Below, in pieces: positions 1 to 8,010 of a stretch of DNA of 64,000 nucleotides; position 1 is the first letter of the stretch, and each line of letters opens with the position of its first letter. The stretch comes from Streptosporangium pseudovulgare (GTDB taxonomy: Bacteria; Actinomycetota; Actinomycetes; Streptosporangiales; Streptosporangiaceae), in NCBI RefSeq assembly GCF_014648055.1, contig NZ_BMQJ01000003.1, positions 62,001 through 126,000 of the forward strand, given 5' to 3'. The notes below the pieces were generated by a model. The model worked only from the letters and a program-made list of their open reading frames with translations. It was not told the DNA's origin and ran no database searches. The position numbers were made by a program, and so were the translations under genes.

Positions 1-82
1 CGCCGGCGCCCGGCGGCCGGCGGCGGTGCGGGACGAGCGGCGGACGGGATCACCCGGAGCGCCTCCCACCGGCGCCCGGCGG

Positions 83-826
83 TCAGTGGCGGCGCAGGAC
101 GAGCAGCAGGTTCCAGCTCACGATCTCCCGCAGCCCCGGGACGCGGATCACCGGGGTCGCCCAGCGAGGATGGTAGCGGGGCAGGGCGTCCAGGACCGTG
201 ACGCCGGGCCGTCGCCGCGCCCAGCGCAGCGCGGCGCCGACCGAGACGGGGTAGAGGCTCTCGCCGTAGACGTTCTTGGGGCGCCTGCCGTACCGGCGGG
301 TGTAGCGGGCGGCGGCGCGGTGGCCGCCGAGGTAGTGCCACGGGGAGGTCTCGTGGCCGCCCCAGGGCGACAGCCAGTTGGTGAACGACAGGTACACCAC
401 GCCGCCGGGCCTGGTCACCCGGACCATTTCGGCGGCCATCCGCCACGGGTCGGGCACGTGCTCCAGCACGTTGGAGGAGAAGCAGACGTCCACCGACCCG
501 GTGGCCAGCGGCAGGTCCAGCGCGCTGCCCAGCACCGCCCCCTCGGGGGCGGCGCCCTGGCGGGCCATCATCTCCCCGGCGTCGCAGTCGACGCAGACCG
601 GGCGGGCGCCCGCGGCGCGCAGCACGTCGGTGAAGTATCCCGGGCCGCCGCCGACGTCGGCGACGAGCGCGCCGTCCAGCTCGGTGTAGGAGGCGAGCTG
701 GGCGACCGTGTCGCGGGCCAGCATGCCGTAGAAGAAGTCCGGGTCGGTCTGCTCCTTGCGGAAGGCGCGGAGGAGTGTGACGGACCGGCCCAACGTGGCC
801 CGGAACGGTGCCTGCGGAGTCTCCAA
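83..826 (-). CDS. Class I SAM-dependent methyltransferase
   Basis: A 247-aa cytosolic protein with a Rossmann methyltransferase core. The SAM-binding glycine motif VADVGGGPGYF lies near residues 55-65, and the later motifs SALDLPLATGSVDVCFSSNV and LEHVPDP follow, as in methyltransferase family 11. The start is TTG at 826: a GAGGAG Shine-Dalgarno sequence sits about 6 nt upstream and no ATG or GTG is better placed. It is divergent from the membrane protein at 946, with about 120 bp between them. The substrate cannot be told from sequence; the neighbouring GT-C-like protein suggests a glycan or lipid, which is inference. The 82 bases downstream, to the window start, hold nothing I recognise. 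Confidence 0.85.
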   Translation of the reverse strand: METPQAPFRATLGRSVTLLRAFRKEQTDPDFFYGMLARDTVAQLASYTELDGALVADVGGGPGYFTDVLRAAGARPVCVDCDAGEMMARQGAAPEGAVLGSALDLPLATGSVDVCFSSNVLEHVPDPWRMAAEMVRVTRPGGVVYLSFTNWLSPWGGHETSPWHYLGGHRAAARYTRRYGRRPKNVYGESLYPVSVGAALRWARRRPGVTVLDALPRYHPRWATPVIRVPGLREIVSWNLLLVLRRH

Positions 827-844
827 CGCTGCTCCTCACCGCAA

Positions 845-874
845 TTGGACAAACCAGGTGGGCCGGAGCATAAC
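845..874 (+). promoter_or_regulatory. Candidate promoter for the membrane protein at 946
   Basis: TTGGAC at 845-850 and CATAAC at 869-874 are separated by 18 nt and point toward the GTG at 946. The fit to a housekeeping actinobacterial promoter is moderate. Confidence 0.35.
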
Positions 875-905
875 ACCGCATCACTTCTGGTCCTGACAGC
901 TCGCG

Positions 906-926
906 CGGTGTTCCGCCGGAACACCG
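906..926. promoter_or_regulatory. 21-bp palindrome with 9-bp arms
   Basis: Perfect arms CGGTGTTCC and GGAACACCG flank a GCC centre. It lies between the candidate promoter and the start at 946, so it is either a repressor operator or a 5'-leader hairpin. The regulator is unknown. Confidence 0.5.
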
Positions 927-945
927 GATCGTAGGGAGACGCCTG

Positions 946-2850
946 GTGGACGCCACGAAGGACACGAGAACCGCCGGAACCGTGGAGGCGGGCCGGCCGG
1001 AGGCGCCGGCGGTGCGCCTCACGCTGCCCGGGTGGCTGGCGCGGCTGCGCGGTCCGGTGTCCCTGGGCGCGGCGGCCCTCATCGCGGTGTCGCTGGTCCT
1101 GCGCGTGCTGGTCCTGCGCGACTCCTACTTCGTCGAGGACGACCTGTTGTTCGTCGGCAACGCCTACGGCGAGGACTTCACGCTCGACTACCTGACCCGG
1201 GTGCACAAGGGCCACTTCATGCCGGGCGCGATCGCGCTGACCTGGGTGCTGTCGCGCGTCGCCCCCTACGACTGGGCGCTGGTGTCGGCCGTCACCCTCG
1301 CCGCGCAGGCGCTGCTCGGCGTGCTGGCGCTGCGGCTGCTGCGGACCCTGTTCGGCGGCCGGCCGGCGATCCTCCTGCCGCTGGCGCTGTTCCTGTTCTG
1401 CCCGCTGACCTTCCCGGCGTTCGCCTGGTGGTCCGCGGCGATCAACGCGATCCCGCTCCAGCTCGCCCTGGTGCTCGCGCTCACCGCCCAGGTGCGCTTC
1501 GCCCGCGGTGAGGGCGCCCGGTACGGCCGGCGTGCGCTGATCTGGTGCGTGGCCGGCATGGCCTTCAGCACCAAGGGGGTCTTCGCGGCCTTCCTGCTGT
1601 TCGCGCTGACCACGGCGTACCTGCGCGACCGGGAGACCGGCTGGCTCCGCTCGATGTGGCGGGAGCTGCGGGCGAACCGGTGGCTCTGGGCGGCGCACGC
1701 GGCGGTGCTGGCCGCCTACACGCTCGTCTACCTCGACCGGATGGACACCGCGCCGGGCGAGGGCGCCGCGGCCCCCAAGCCCGGCGTGGCCGCCGACCTG
1801 GTCTCCCTGCTGCTCGGCCGTACCTTCCCCAGCGGGGCGGTCGGCGGGCCGGTGTCGTGGACGCCGACCCCCGCGGGCGGCCTGGCCGCGCCGTCCGGCT
1901 TCGTCGTGGCGCTCTCCTGGGTGGTGCTGGCGGTCACGGTGGCGGCCACGCTCGCCTACCGGCGGCGGGCGCACCGGGCGTGGCTCACGCTGGCCGGGTA
2001 CCTGGTGCTCGCCGACGCGATCCCGACGGTGATCGCCCGGGGCAGCTACCTGGGGCTGGTGGGCGCCGAGACCCGCTACGTCGCGGACGCCGCGCTGGTC
2101 CTCGCGGTCTGCCTGGGCTGCGCGCTGCTGCCGGTGGCGGGGGAGACGGGTGCCTACCGCCGCCCGCTGCCCGAGCGGTCCTCGCTCGCCCTCGTCGCGG
2201 GGCTCACCGCCGGGGCCTACCTGGTGCTGTCGGTGTTCTCCGTCGAGGCGTACCGGGCGACCCTGAACGGCCAGCGCGTCCGGGCCTACCTCGACACGGC
2301 CGCCGCGGAGCTGGCCGCCGCCCCGGACACCGCGGTGATCTACCCCGCCCCGGTGCCGCCCGACATCGTGCTGCCGGTGAACGGCGAGCGGCGGCTCACC
2401 GACCGCCTGCTCGCCCCGCTGGCCCGGCCGGTCCTGCGGGCCAGGATGGCCCACCCCGAACCCACCGAGGACGCCCGGGTCTTCAACCGGGAGGGCAGGC
2501 TGGTGCGGATGAACGTCGCCCCCGGCTTCTTCGCCGCCCGGGGTCCGGACGAGCGGTGCATGCGGACGCTGCTGGGCGCGATGTCCTTCCCCGATGCGGT
2601 CTCCTTCGGCGGCCGGGCCACCGTGGGCGGCCTGTCCTACTCGGCAGACCGTCCCGCCTCGGTCACCGTGGAGGTCGGCGGGGAGCGGACCGTCCTGTCG
2701 CTGCGGAAGACCCCCATGGGGCTGGTCCAGTTCCCGGTGCACGGGATCGGGAAGGGGATGCGGATCGAGATGAACGACCCGGAGGCGCCGGTCTGCGTGA
2801 TCGCCGTGGCCCTGGGCGCCCCGGCCCCCGAAGGCGAAAGCCCGTCCTGA
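946..2850 (+). CDS. Polytopic membrane protein, GT-C glycosyltransferase-like
   Basis: A 634-aa protein with a cytosolic N-tail of about 40 residues, then about ten hydrophobic segments to roughly residue 440 and a soluble C-terminal domain of about 190 residues. The first extracytoplasmic loop carries an acidic FVEDDLLF motif, the position where GT-C lipid-linked sugar transferases hold catalytic or metal-binding acids. That supports a GT-C-like role but does not prove it. The GTG start at 946 follows GGGAGAC at 933-939. A 21-bp palindrome sits 20 nt upstream. The natural context is cell-envelope glycan assembly, but no donor or acceptor can be named. Confidence 0.6.
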   Translation: MDATKDTRTAGTVEAGRPEAPAVRLTLPGWLARLRGPVSLGAAALIAVSLVLRVLVLRDSYFVEDDLLFVGNAYGEDFTLDYLTRVHKGHFMPGAIALTWVLSRVAPYDWALVSAVTLAAQALLGVLALRLLRTLFGGRPAILLPLALFLFCPLTFPAFAWWSAAINAIPLQLALVLALTAQVRFARGEGARYGRRALIWCVAGMAFSTKGVFAAFLLFALTTAYLRDRETGWLRSMWRELRANRWLWAAHAAVLAAYTLVYLDRMDTAPGEGAAAPKPGVAADLVSLLLGRTFPSGAVGGPVSWTPTPAGGLAAPSGFVVALSWVVLAVTVAATLAYRRRAHRAWLTLAGYLVLADAIPTVIARGSYLGLVGAETRYVADAALVLAVCLGCALLPVAGETGAYRRPLPERSSLALVAGLTAGAYLVLSVFSVEAYRATLNGQRVRAYLDTAAAELAAAPDTAVIYPAPVPPDIVLPVNGERRLTDRLLAPLARPVLRARMAHPEPTEDARVFNREGRLVRMNVAPGFFAARGPDERCMRTLLGAMSFPDAVSFGGRATVGGLSYSADRPASVTVEVGGERTVLSLRKTPMGLVQFPVHGIGKGMRIEMNDPEAPVCVIAVALGAPAPEGESPS

Positions 2851-2932
2851 CCTGACCTCAGAGGTCGCCGCACCCGTTGCTTTCAAGTGGCCGTTCACCG
2901 GAGTCCCCCGCACGGCCCGTTTCCGACATCGG

Positions 2933-3361
2933 CTAGCCCGCCGCGCCGTGAGGTCGCGTTACGGCGACCACGTTCACAAGCCGTTCCAGGCCGTCGAAGT
3001 CCTTGGGGTTCGCGGTGAACAACGGCAGTTCGTTGCAGGCGGCCGTCGCAGCGATCATCAGGTCGGCGGTCCGGCTCCGTGGCTGTCGACCTTGCATGTA
3101 CACGACGGCGCAGAGCTGCCCGAACACGCGGGCCGCCTCGGCGTCGTACGGCAGCGGATCACCGAACGCCGCCTCGGCATACTGGAGCACCGCGACCCTT
3201 CCCGCGCGCTTGACCGGATCATCGGTGGCATACGGTCCGCGCGACAGCTCGCCGAGCGTGACCGCGGTGATCGCCGACTCCGCGGGCAGTTCGGCGGGGT
3301 CGAAGAGCTTCAAGGCGGCCACGACGTTCGTGTCGAGAACGCCTCGCTCGTACCGGATCAC
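2933..3361 (-). CDS. vapC: PIN-domain toxin (VapC/FitB type)
   Basis: A 142-aa PIN-fold RNase toxin. It has the first acidic motif LDTNVVAAL near residue 9, a central TLGELSRG, a late acid in RTADLMIAA, and the C-terminal TANPKDFDGL expected of the family. Toxins of this type cleave RNA when released from their antitoxin. Its ATG overlaps the stop of the Phd-type antitoxin at 3358 by 4 nt, the classical antitoxin-then-toxin order. GC content is visibly below that of its neighbours, which fits horizontal acquisition. No key residue appears missing. Confidence 0.85.
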   Translation of the reverse strand: MIRYERGVLDTNVVAALKLFDPAELPAESAITAVTLGELSRGPYATDDPVKRAGRVAVLQYAEAAFGDPLPYDAEAARVFGQLCAVVYMQGRQPRSRTADLMIAATAACNELPLFTANPKDFDGLERLVNVVAVTRPHGAAG

Positions 3362-3645
3362 AGGCCGGTCCCGTCGAGCGGATCGTGTAGCTCGTCATCG
3401 ATCGTCGTGTCCAGATCAGCCCGTACCTCGTCCCAGTCGATGGCCGGGGCTGTGGCGAAGACGGACTGCGCTTCAGCCGTGGGAACGAACCGGCGACGCT
3501 TGATCGGCTTCACTTCGGCGAGCGGCTCGCCGTTGAGCGTTAAAACGTATCGCTTTCCCTCGCGCAGGCCGCGTGTGACGCTGCCGGAGTCGTTGACGAA
3601 CTGACGCACGCTCACCTCGGTCGAACGAGGTCTTGGAGCATTCAT
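3358..3645 (-). CDS. Type II antitoxin, Phd/YefM-like
   Basis: A 95-aa protein. The N-terminal STEVSVRQFVNDSGSVTRGLREGKRYVLTLNG is split here only for family reasons: SVRQFVND, then GSVTRGLREG, then a short beta hairpin resembling the Phd DNA-binding fold with NGEPLAEVKPI. The acidic C-terminal half (DWDEVRADLDTTIDDELHD) is the likely toxin-wrapping tail. It overlaps the PIN toxin by 4 nt. Upstream at 3655-3668 the GTAC pairs separated by 6 nt may be part of an autoregulatory site. No strong Shine-Dalgarno sequence is seen. Confidence 0.8.
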   Translation of the reverse strand: MNAPRPRSTEVSVRQFVNDSGSVTRGLREGKRYVLTLNGEPLAEVKPIKRRRFVPTAEAQSVFATAPAIDWDEVRADLDTTIDDELHDPLDGTGL

Positions 3646-3672
3646 GGCTCGATCGTACCCTCGCGTACCACG

Positions 3673-3882
3673 TCATACCACGGCATCATGATTGTTGATC
3701 TCCGGGTCGAAGGCGCCGTCGGCGGCCGCCGCGCGTAACCGCGTCAGTGCCGCTACTTGCCGCCGGTTCTCCAGCACCTCGCGCAGAGCGGCGTCGACCG
3801 TTTCCCTTTTCGTGCGGGTTCCCAATGCTTCAGCCACCTCGGCCAGCAGATCGTCATTCAAATCGATCACGGTACGGCTCAT
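3673..3882 (-). CDS. vapB: Orphan VapB-type antitoxin
   Basis: A 69-aa protein starting MSRTVIDLNDDLLAEV, a typical VapB ribbon-helix-helix, with TKRETVDAALREVLENRR following. The ATG at 3882 was chosen because GGAGGGAG lies immediately upstream; a longer reading frame has no ribosome site. VapB genes normally overlap their own vapC, but here the next gene, 27 nt downstream on the same strand, is a different antitoxin. The cognate toxin therefore appears lost, or this antitoxin acts on another PIN toxin nearby. Confidence 0.75.
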   Translation of the reverse strand: MSRTVIDLNDDLLAEVAEALGTRTKRETVDAALREVLENRRQVAALTRLRAAAADGAFDPEINNHDAVV

Positions 3883-3960
3883 ACGGTTCTCCCTCCGTGC
3901 GCCCGAAAGGTGGCGAATGCCCTGGTGAGATGGGCCGCCACGACATCCGGCCATGCGAAC

Positions 3961-3976
3961 GCATACTGAAGTATGC
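3961..3976. promoter_or_regulatory. Operator and leaderless promoter of the RHH/PIN module
   Basis: GCATACT and AGTATGC form 7-bp arms around GA. The -10-like TATGCT at 3972-3977 lies inside the right arm and ends 6 nt before the ATG at 3984. This arrangement suits a leaderless transcript repressed by its own RHH antitoxin. Confidence 0.6.
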
Positions 3977-3983
3977 TCCTTCT

Positions 3984-4232
3984 ATGGCCGATACGACGCG
4001 CATCACGGTGACCCTTCCCACCGAGCAGGTGGAAGAGCTGAAGAAGCTGACCGACAACGTCTCGGGCTATGTCGCCGAGGCTGTGGCACGTCAGATCAGG
4101 CACCACCTGATCGCCGAGGACCTCCGCCGCTATCAGGAGAGGGAGGGCGCCTTCACGGAGGAGGAGATGGCCGAAGCCCGAGCGAAGATCTTCGGTGCCG
4201 CCGATCCCGGCGCGCGGGCGGACGTCGCGTGA
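3984..4232 (+). CDS. RHH antitoxin
   Basis: An 82-aa protein. The strand RITVTLPTEQVEEL followed by VSGYVAEAVARQIRHHL is a ribbon-helix-helix DNA-binding domain. The acidic tail (EEEMAEARAKIFG) is the likely toxin-binding part. The start at 3984 has no Shine-Dalgarno sequence but lies 6 nt after a TATGCT -10 element, so translation is probably leaderless. The GTG of the PIN gene overlaps its stop by 4 nt. Confidence 0.8.
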   Translation: MADTTRITVTLPTEQVEELKKLTDNVSGYVAEAVARQIRHHLIAEDLRRYQEREGAFTEEEMAEARAKIFGAADPGARADVA

Positions 4233-4630
4233 CCGACCACTTCGCGACCGTCGTCCTCGACTCCCAGGGGTTGTCGGCGTGGGTGGCGGAGGACCGCAAG
4301 TTCTTGTCGATGTCGAATGCGTTCAGCATGATGGGGACGGATTTCGTCGTCGGCGCGAACGCCATCGTCGAGGTGAGCCACGCGCGGGTGAGCCTGCCCC
4401 GGTTGCGCTGGGTGCTGTCCCGGGTCAAGGTTGAGCCGGTGACCGCGGAAGTCGCCGGTGCGGCGGCGGAGCTGCTCAAGAACGCCGGCCTGCACGGTCA
4501 CGAGCACGCGATCGACGCGACCGTCGCGGTGACGGCGCTGCGCCAGCCGGGCCCGGTGGCGATGGTCACCTCCGACATCGACGACATGGGCAGGCTCTGC
4601 GGAGGCCGCGTACGGCTCATCGGCCTCTGA
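4229..4630 (+). CDS. PIN-domain toxin
   Basis: A 133-aa protein. It carries VVLDSQGLSAW (first acid), ANAIVEV (second), HEHAIDATVAVTAL (third) and TSDIDDM (fourth), the acidic quartet layout of PIN RNases. It starts at GTG 4229 and is translationally coupled to the RHH antitoxin. Family knowledge predicts RNA cleavage; the target is unknown. Downstream, 4631-4693 has no supported gene. Confidence 0.8.
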   Translation: MTDHFATVVLDSQGLSAWVAEDRKFLSMSNAFSMMGTDFVVGANAIVEVSHARVSLPRLRWVLSRVKVEPVTAEVAGAAAELLKNAGLHGHEHAIDATVAVTALRQPGPVAMVTSDIDDMGRLCGGRVRLIGL

Positions 4631-4693
4631 ATCCGGCGGCCGCTCCCACGCGGGTCGATCATCTGTACGACCCCGACGATGATCTGACCGAGA

Positions 4694-6040
4694 TCAGCGC
4701 CTACGACGCCTGAGGTGGGCCAGCCGGGCGGCGGGGCGTTCGACGAAGCGGTGGGTCAGGGCGGCCATCGCCAGCGTGATGACCGTGATGGGGACGAGGT
4801 TGGCGAGGAAGCCGCCGGTGAACGACCGCTGCCCGGTGAAGCCGTACCAGAGGTAGATGGCCACGAACTGCCAGAGGAACACCCCGTAGGAGATCCGGCC
4901 GAGGTAGGCCATGACCCGGTTGCCGAGCAGTAGCCGGACCGGGGAGTCGCCCGGGGGCGGCAGGGCGGCGGGGACGAGCAGGCACGTGGCGACGACCGCG
5001 TAGAGGGCGATCTCGAACAGGCCCGACCAGAAGCCGTCGATGCCGAGGAAGCGGGTGCCGGTCACCGGGGAGGCGGCGAGCGCGTAGGCCAGCGCGGCGA
5101 CCAGCCACCACGAGCCGGGGGAGGCGGACGCCGCCCGCCGGAACCGGCTCGCCGGGGAGTCCCCCGCCGGGTCGGCCCGGTCCCAGGCCGGCACGACGGC
5201 CAGCGCCATCCCGGCGGCGAAGAAGATCGCCGACCGGGGCGCCCAGGAGTTCAGGTAGGGCCGGTACTCCGGGTAGTAGGTCAGCAGCGTCCAGACCAGC
5301 GACACCGCCCCCAGCGCGGCCAGGCCGGCCAGCAGCCGCCGGGCCCGGGTGCCGGTGTCCGGGCCGCCGCGCCGGGCGAAGGCCGCGAGCCCGGCCGCCA
5401 GCAGCGGGAGCGCGACGTAGAAGACCGCCTCCACCGACAGGCTCCACATCTGGGCGAGGCCCTTGGGGCCCAGGCCGAACCACCAGGGGTGGGTGTCGTA
5501 GTTATGGGTGAGGGTCAGCAGCTTCAGCCAGGTCCAGCCGTCCGACAGGTGGTCGCGCGACCACAGCAGGAGGGCGACGGCGACCGTCAGCCAGTAGGCG
5601 GGCAGGATCCGCAGGGCGCGCTTCCACAGGTAGGACCGCACGCGGACGGGCGCCTCCCCGGCCAGCAGCGACGCCGCGAAGGGCCGGTAGAGCAGCAGCC
5701 CGGAGAGCGCGAAGAAGATCGGCACGGCCACGTCGCCCCGGGAGAGCAGCGCGCCGCCGAAGCCGGGCGCGAGCGCGGCCCCGGTCTCGGTCGCCACGTG
5801 GAAGACGAGCACGGCGAACGCGGCGACGGCGCGCACGCCGTCGAGGGTGTCGAGCCGATTGTCCCCGGAGAGCGTCGCGGGCCTGTCCCCGGAGAGCGTC
5901 GTGGGCCCGTCTCCGGCGACCGGTGCGGCGGGCTCCGAGACGCCCCGGGGGCTCGGGGGGAGCGGTTCGGGGGTAGTTTTGCGGGGGACCGCGGGATCCG
6001 GATCGGAGAGGGCCTCCGTACTAGAACCTGTTTCGGTCAC
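4694..6040 (-). CDS. Membrane acyltransferase family 3
   Basis: A 448-aa integral membrane O-acyltransferase. After a disordered, repeat-containing N-terminal stretch of about 55 residues comes LDGVRAVAAFAVLVFHV, the family signature with its catalytic-type histidine. About ten membrane helices and a basic C-terminus (LAHLRRRRR) follow. Family members acylate cell-surface sugars or antibiotics. The GTG at 6040 is the first plausible start; the ribosome site is weak. The N-terminus contains tandem units (LSGDRPATLSGDNR). It is divergent from the DPA operon, so it may modify envelope polysaccharide, which is inferred from position only. Confidence 0.85.
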   Translation of the reverse strand: MTETGSSTEALSDPDPAVPRKTTPEPLPPSPRGVSEPAAPVAGDGPTTLSGDRPATLSGDNRLDTLDGVRAVAAFAVLVFHVATETGAALAPGFGGALLSRGDVAVPIFFALSGLLLYRPFAASLLAGEAPVRVRSYLWKRALRILPAYWLTVAVALLLWSRDHLSDGWTWLKLLTLTHNYDTHPWWFGLGPKGLAQMWSLSVEAVFYVALPLLAAGLAAFARRGGPDTGTRARRLLAGLAALGAVSLVWTLLTYYPEYRPYLNSWAPRSAIFFAAGMALAVVPAWDRADPAGDSPASRFRRAASASPGSWWLVAALAYALAASPVTGTRFLGIDGFWSGLFEIALYAVVATCLLVPAALPPPGDSPVRLLLGNRVMAYLGRISYGVFLWQFVAIYLWYGFTGQRSFTGGFLANLVPITVITLAMAALTHRFVERPAARLAHLRRRRR

Positions 6041-6056
6041 TTTTCCGCATCCCTAC

Positions 6057-6097
6057 GTGACGACGGTCACTCTCGGCAAATAACATACTGGCCAGTA
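6057..6097. promoter_or_regulatory. Divergent control region before the DPA operon
   Basis: Two symmetric sites lie between the acyltransferase and the DUF3068 gene: GTGAC-N4-GTCAC at 6057-6070 and the perfect 12-bp palindrome TACTGGCCAGTA at 6086-6097. TATATC at 6114-6119 could serve as the -10 of the rightward promoter. The regulator is unknown. Confidence 0.45.
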
Positions 6098-6157
6098 GCC
6101 TCGTTAATCCAGATATATCCCCCTAAAACTCCCAGGCCGGGACCCCCAGGAGGCCAG

Positions 6158-7090
6158 ATGCGCCGGACCGTTGGACTAGTCCTCATAGCACTCGGGGCGT
6201 TCCTCATCGTGCTGGCGCCGCTCGTGCGGTTCCAGGCCGCCCCCAAGCTGATCGCCGCCCCGGCCGACTACTACGGGATCAACAATCTGGTCGCCCCGGG
6301 CGCGCGGTACTTCAGCGCCAAGGATCTCAAGGTGATGACCGGTGAAGCCGACATCACCGTGACCGTACGGGGAGACGTCTCCCAGGCTCAGGGCGACCGG
6401 GTGGTCTGGGATGAGTTCCTGGCGGCCAACGACGTGACCAACGACAACCCGCTGATCGCGTTCACCCCCCGCCGCAGCGCCTTCAACAAGTACACCGGCG
6501 CGGCCGTCGACTGCTGTGCCGCCAACATCGACAAGAAACCGGTGAAGCTGGAGGGACAGGTCTACCTGTTCCCCTTCGACGTGCAGAAGAAGACCTACCG
6601 CGTCTTCAACGCCACCGCGGGCAAGGCGTTCGACGCCCGCTTCGTCGGCGAGGAGGACGTCAACGGGGTGCGCACCTACCGGTTCGAGCAGGACGTTCCC
6701 AGAACGAAGACCGAGACCCGCGGCTTCCCCGCCTCGATCATAGGGGTGACGGACACGATCGGCGACGTCCAGGTCGACCGGTACTACACCGGCCGGAACA
6801 CCTTCTGGGTCGAGCCCACGACCGGCTCGCCGGTGAAGCAGGAGCAGGAGCGCCACGAGGTCTTCACCACCCAGGACGGGGCGCACAGCATCACCGCCTT
6901 CGACGCGACGGCGAAGATGACCCCCAAGACGGTCGACAACCTGGTGAAGAAGGCCCTGGACGCCAAGGGCCAGATCACCCTGCTCAAGGTGACCATCCCG
7001 CTGGTCGTGCTGATCGTGGGCGTCGTCATGCTGGCCGCCGGGATCATCATGGTCGTCGCCGGGCGCGGGCGCCGAGTCCGGACCCGGTGA
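6158..7090 (+). CDS. DUF3068 (PorA-family) membrane-anchored protein
   Basis: A 310-aa protein with one helix at about residues 5-25, a large extracytoplasmic domain, and a C-terminal helix at about 283-305 followed by a basic tail. This is the DUF3068 architecture, common in arabinan-containing actinomycetes. The ATG at 6158 is preceded by CAGGAGG at 6147-6153, which excludes the much longer upstream reading frame. The stop overlaps the GTG of the UbiA gene by 4 nt, placing it first in the DPA operon. Its biochemical role is not known to me. Confidence 0.8.
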   Translation: MRRTVGLVLIALGAFLIVLAPLVRFQAAPKLIAAPADYYGINNLVAPGARYFSAKDLKVMTGEADITVTVRGDVSQAQGDRVVWDEFLAANDVTNDNPLIAFTPRRSAFNKYTGAAVDCCAANIDKKPVKLEGQVYLFPFDVQKKTYRVFNATAGKAFDARFVGEEDVNGVRTYRFEQDVPRTKTETRGFPASIIGVTDTIGDVQVDRYYTGRNTFWVEPTTGSPVKQEQERHEVFTTQDGAHSITAFDATAKMTPKTVDNLVKKALDAKGQITLLKVTIPLVVLIVGVVMLAAGIIMVVAGRGRRVRTR

Positions 7091-8010
7091 ACGAGGAGAC
7101 GGCCGTCGCGCGGCCGTCGGCGGACCCGCCGGCGGCCGCGTCCGACTCCCCGGGGTTCTCGCCCGTGGCGTTGCTGCGGGCCTGCCGCCCCCGCCAGTGG
7201 CTGAAGAACGCCCTCGTCTTCGCGGCCCCCGCCGCGGCGGGAGTGCTGACCACCCCCCGGGGCCTGCTGGGCACGGTGATCGCCTTCGGCGCGTTCTGCC
7301 TGGCCGCGAGCGGCGCCTACCTGCTCAACGACGCCGCCGACGTCGAGGCCGACCGCCGCCACCCGCGCAAGCGCCGCCGCCCGGTCGCGGCGGGCCTGGT
7401 CACCGTACGGCTCGCCCGGATCACCGGGGTCGTCCTGCTGCTGCTGGGCCCGGCGCTGGCCGCGCTGTCCGGCGACTGGAAGCTGCCCGCCGTCGTCGCC
7501 GGGTACCTGGCGCTGACCTTCTCCTACACCTTCTGGCTCAAGCACCAGGCCGTGGTGGACCTGGTCGCGGTCGCGGGCTGCCACGTGGTCCGCGCCCTCG
7601 CCGGCGCGGTCGCCGTGGACGTGCCGGTGACGAGCTGGTTCCTGGTGGTCGTCTCGCTCGGCTCGCTGCTGCTCGTGACGGGCAAGCGCGAGGCCGAGCT
7701 GCGCGCCTCCGGCGACTCCGCCCGGCGGGCCCTGTCCGCCTACACGCCGAGCTACCTCGCCGGGGTCCGGGCGATGTCCTCGGGCGCCATGATCGTGACC
7801 TACTGCCTGTGGGCGCTGAACGAGCGGCACCCCGGCCCCTTCCACGCGATCAGCATCGTGCCGTTCGTGCTCATCGTCCTGCGGCACAACCTGCTGGTGG
7901 ACCGGGGGGTGGGCGAGGAGCCCGAGGAGCTCGTGCTGCGCGACCGGCCCCTGATGCTCTTCACCGCCCTGCTGCTCGTGCCCCTGCTCGTGGGAATCTA
8001 CCTTTCATGA
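7087..8010 (+). CDS. ubiA: Decaprenyl-phosphate phosphoribosyltransferase, UbiA family
   Basis: A 307-aa membrane prenyltransferase with about nine helices. The first aspartate motif NDAADVEADRRHPRKRRRP begins at residue 81 and matches the DPPR-synthase branch (Rv3806c type), which transfers phosphoribose to decaprenyl phosphate. It is followed by the DprE1 and DprE2 genes, which act on the dephosphorylated product, so context and motif agree. The GTG at 7087 overlaps the DUF3068 stop, and its own stop overlaps the DprE1 start: a translationally coupled operon. Confidence 0.9.
   Translation: MNEETAVARPSADPPAAASDSPGFSPVALLRACRPRQWLKNALVFAAPAAAGVLTTPRGLLGTVIAFGAFCLAASGAYLLNDAADVEADRRHPRKRRRPVAAGLVTVRLARITGVVLLLLGPALAALSGDWKLPAVVAGYLALTFSYTFWLKHQAVVDLVAVAGCHVVRALAGAVAVDVPVTSWFLVVVSLGSLLLVTGKREAELRASGDSARRALSAYTPSYLAGVRAMSSGAMIVTYCLWALNERHPGPFHAISIVPFVLIVLRHNLLVDRGVGEEPEELVLRDRPLMLFTALLLVPLLVGIYLS

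Noticed and set aside
568-2913. 781-codon leftward open frame across the membrane-protein gene
   Set aside because: Antisense shadow of 946-2850 and the methyltransferase; Arg/Gly/His-rich with no domain, typical of high-GC third-position bias.
4631-4713. Short frame ending DHLYDPDDDLTEISAYDA after the PIN toxin
   Set aside because: Looks like the tail of a lost gene, but it has no start, is short and overlaps the acyltransferase end; too weak to annotate.
5489-6157. 223-codon N-terminal extension of the DUF3068 protein
   Set aside because: Lies antisense to the acyltransferase; the ATG at 6158 has a strong ribosome site and begins the expected signal-anchor helix.
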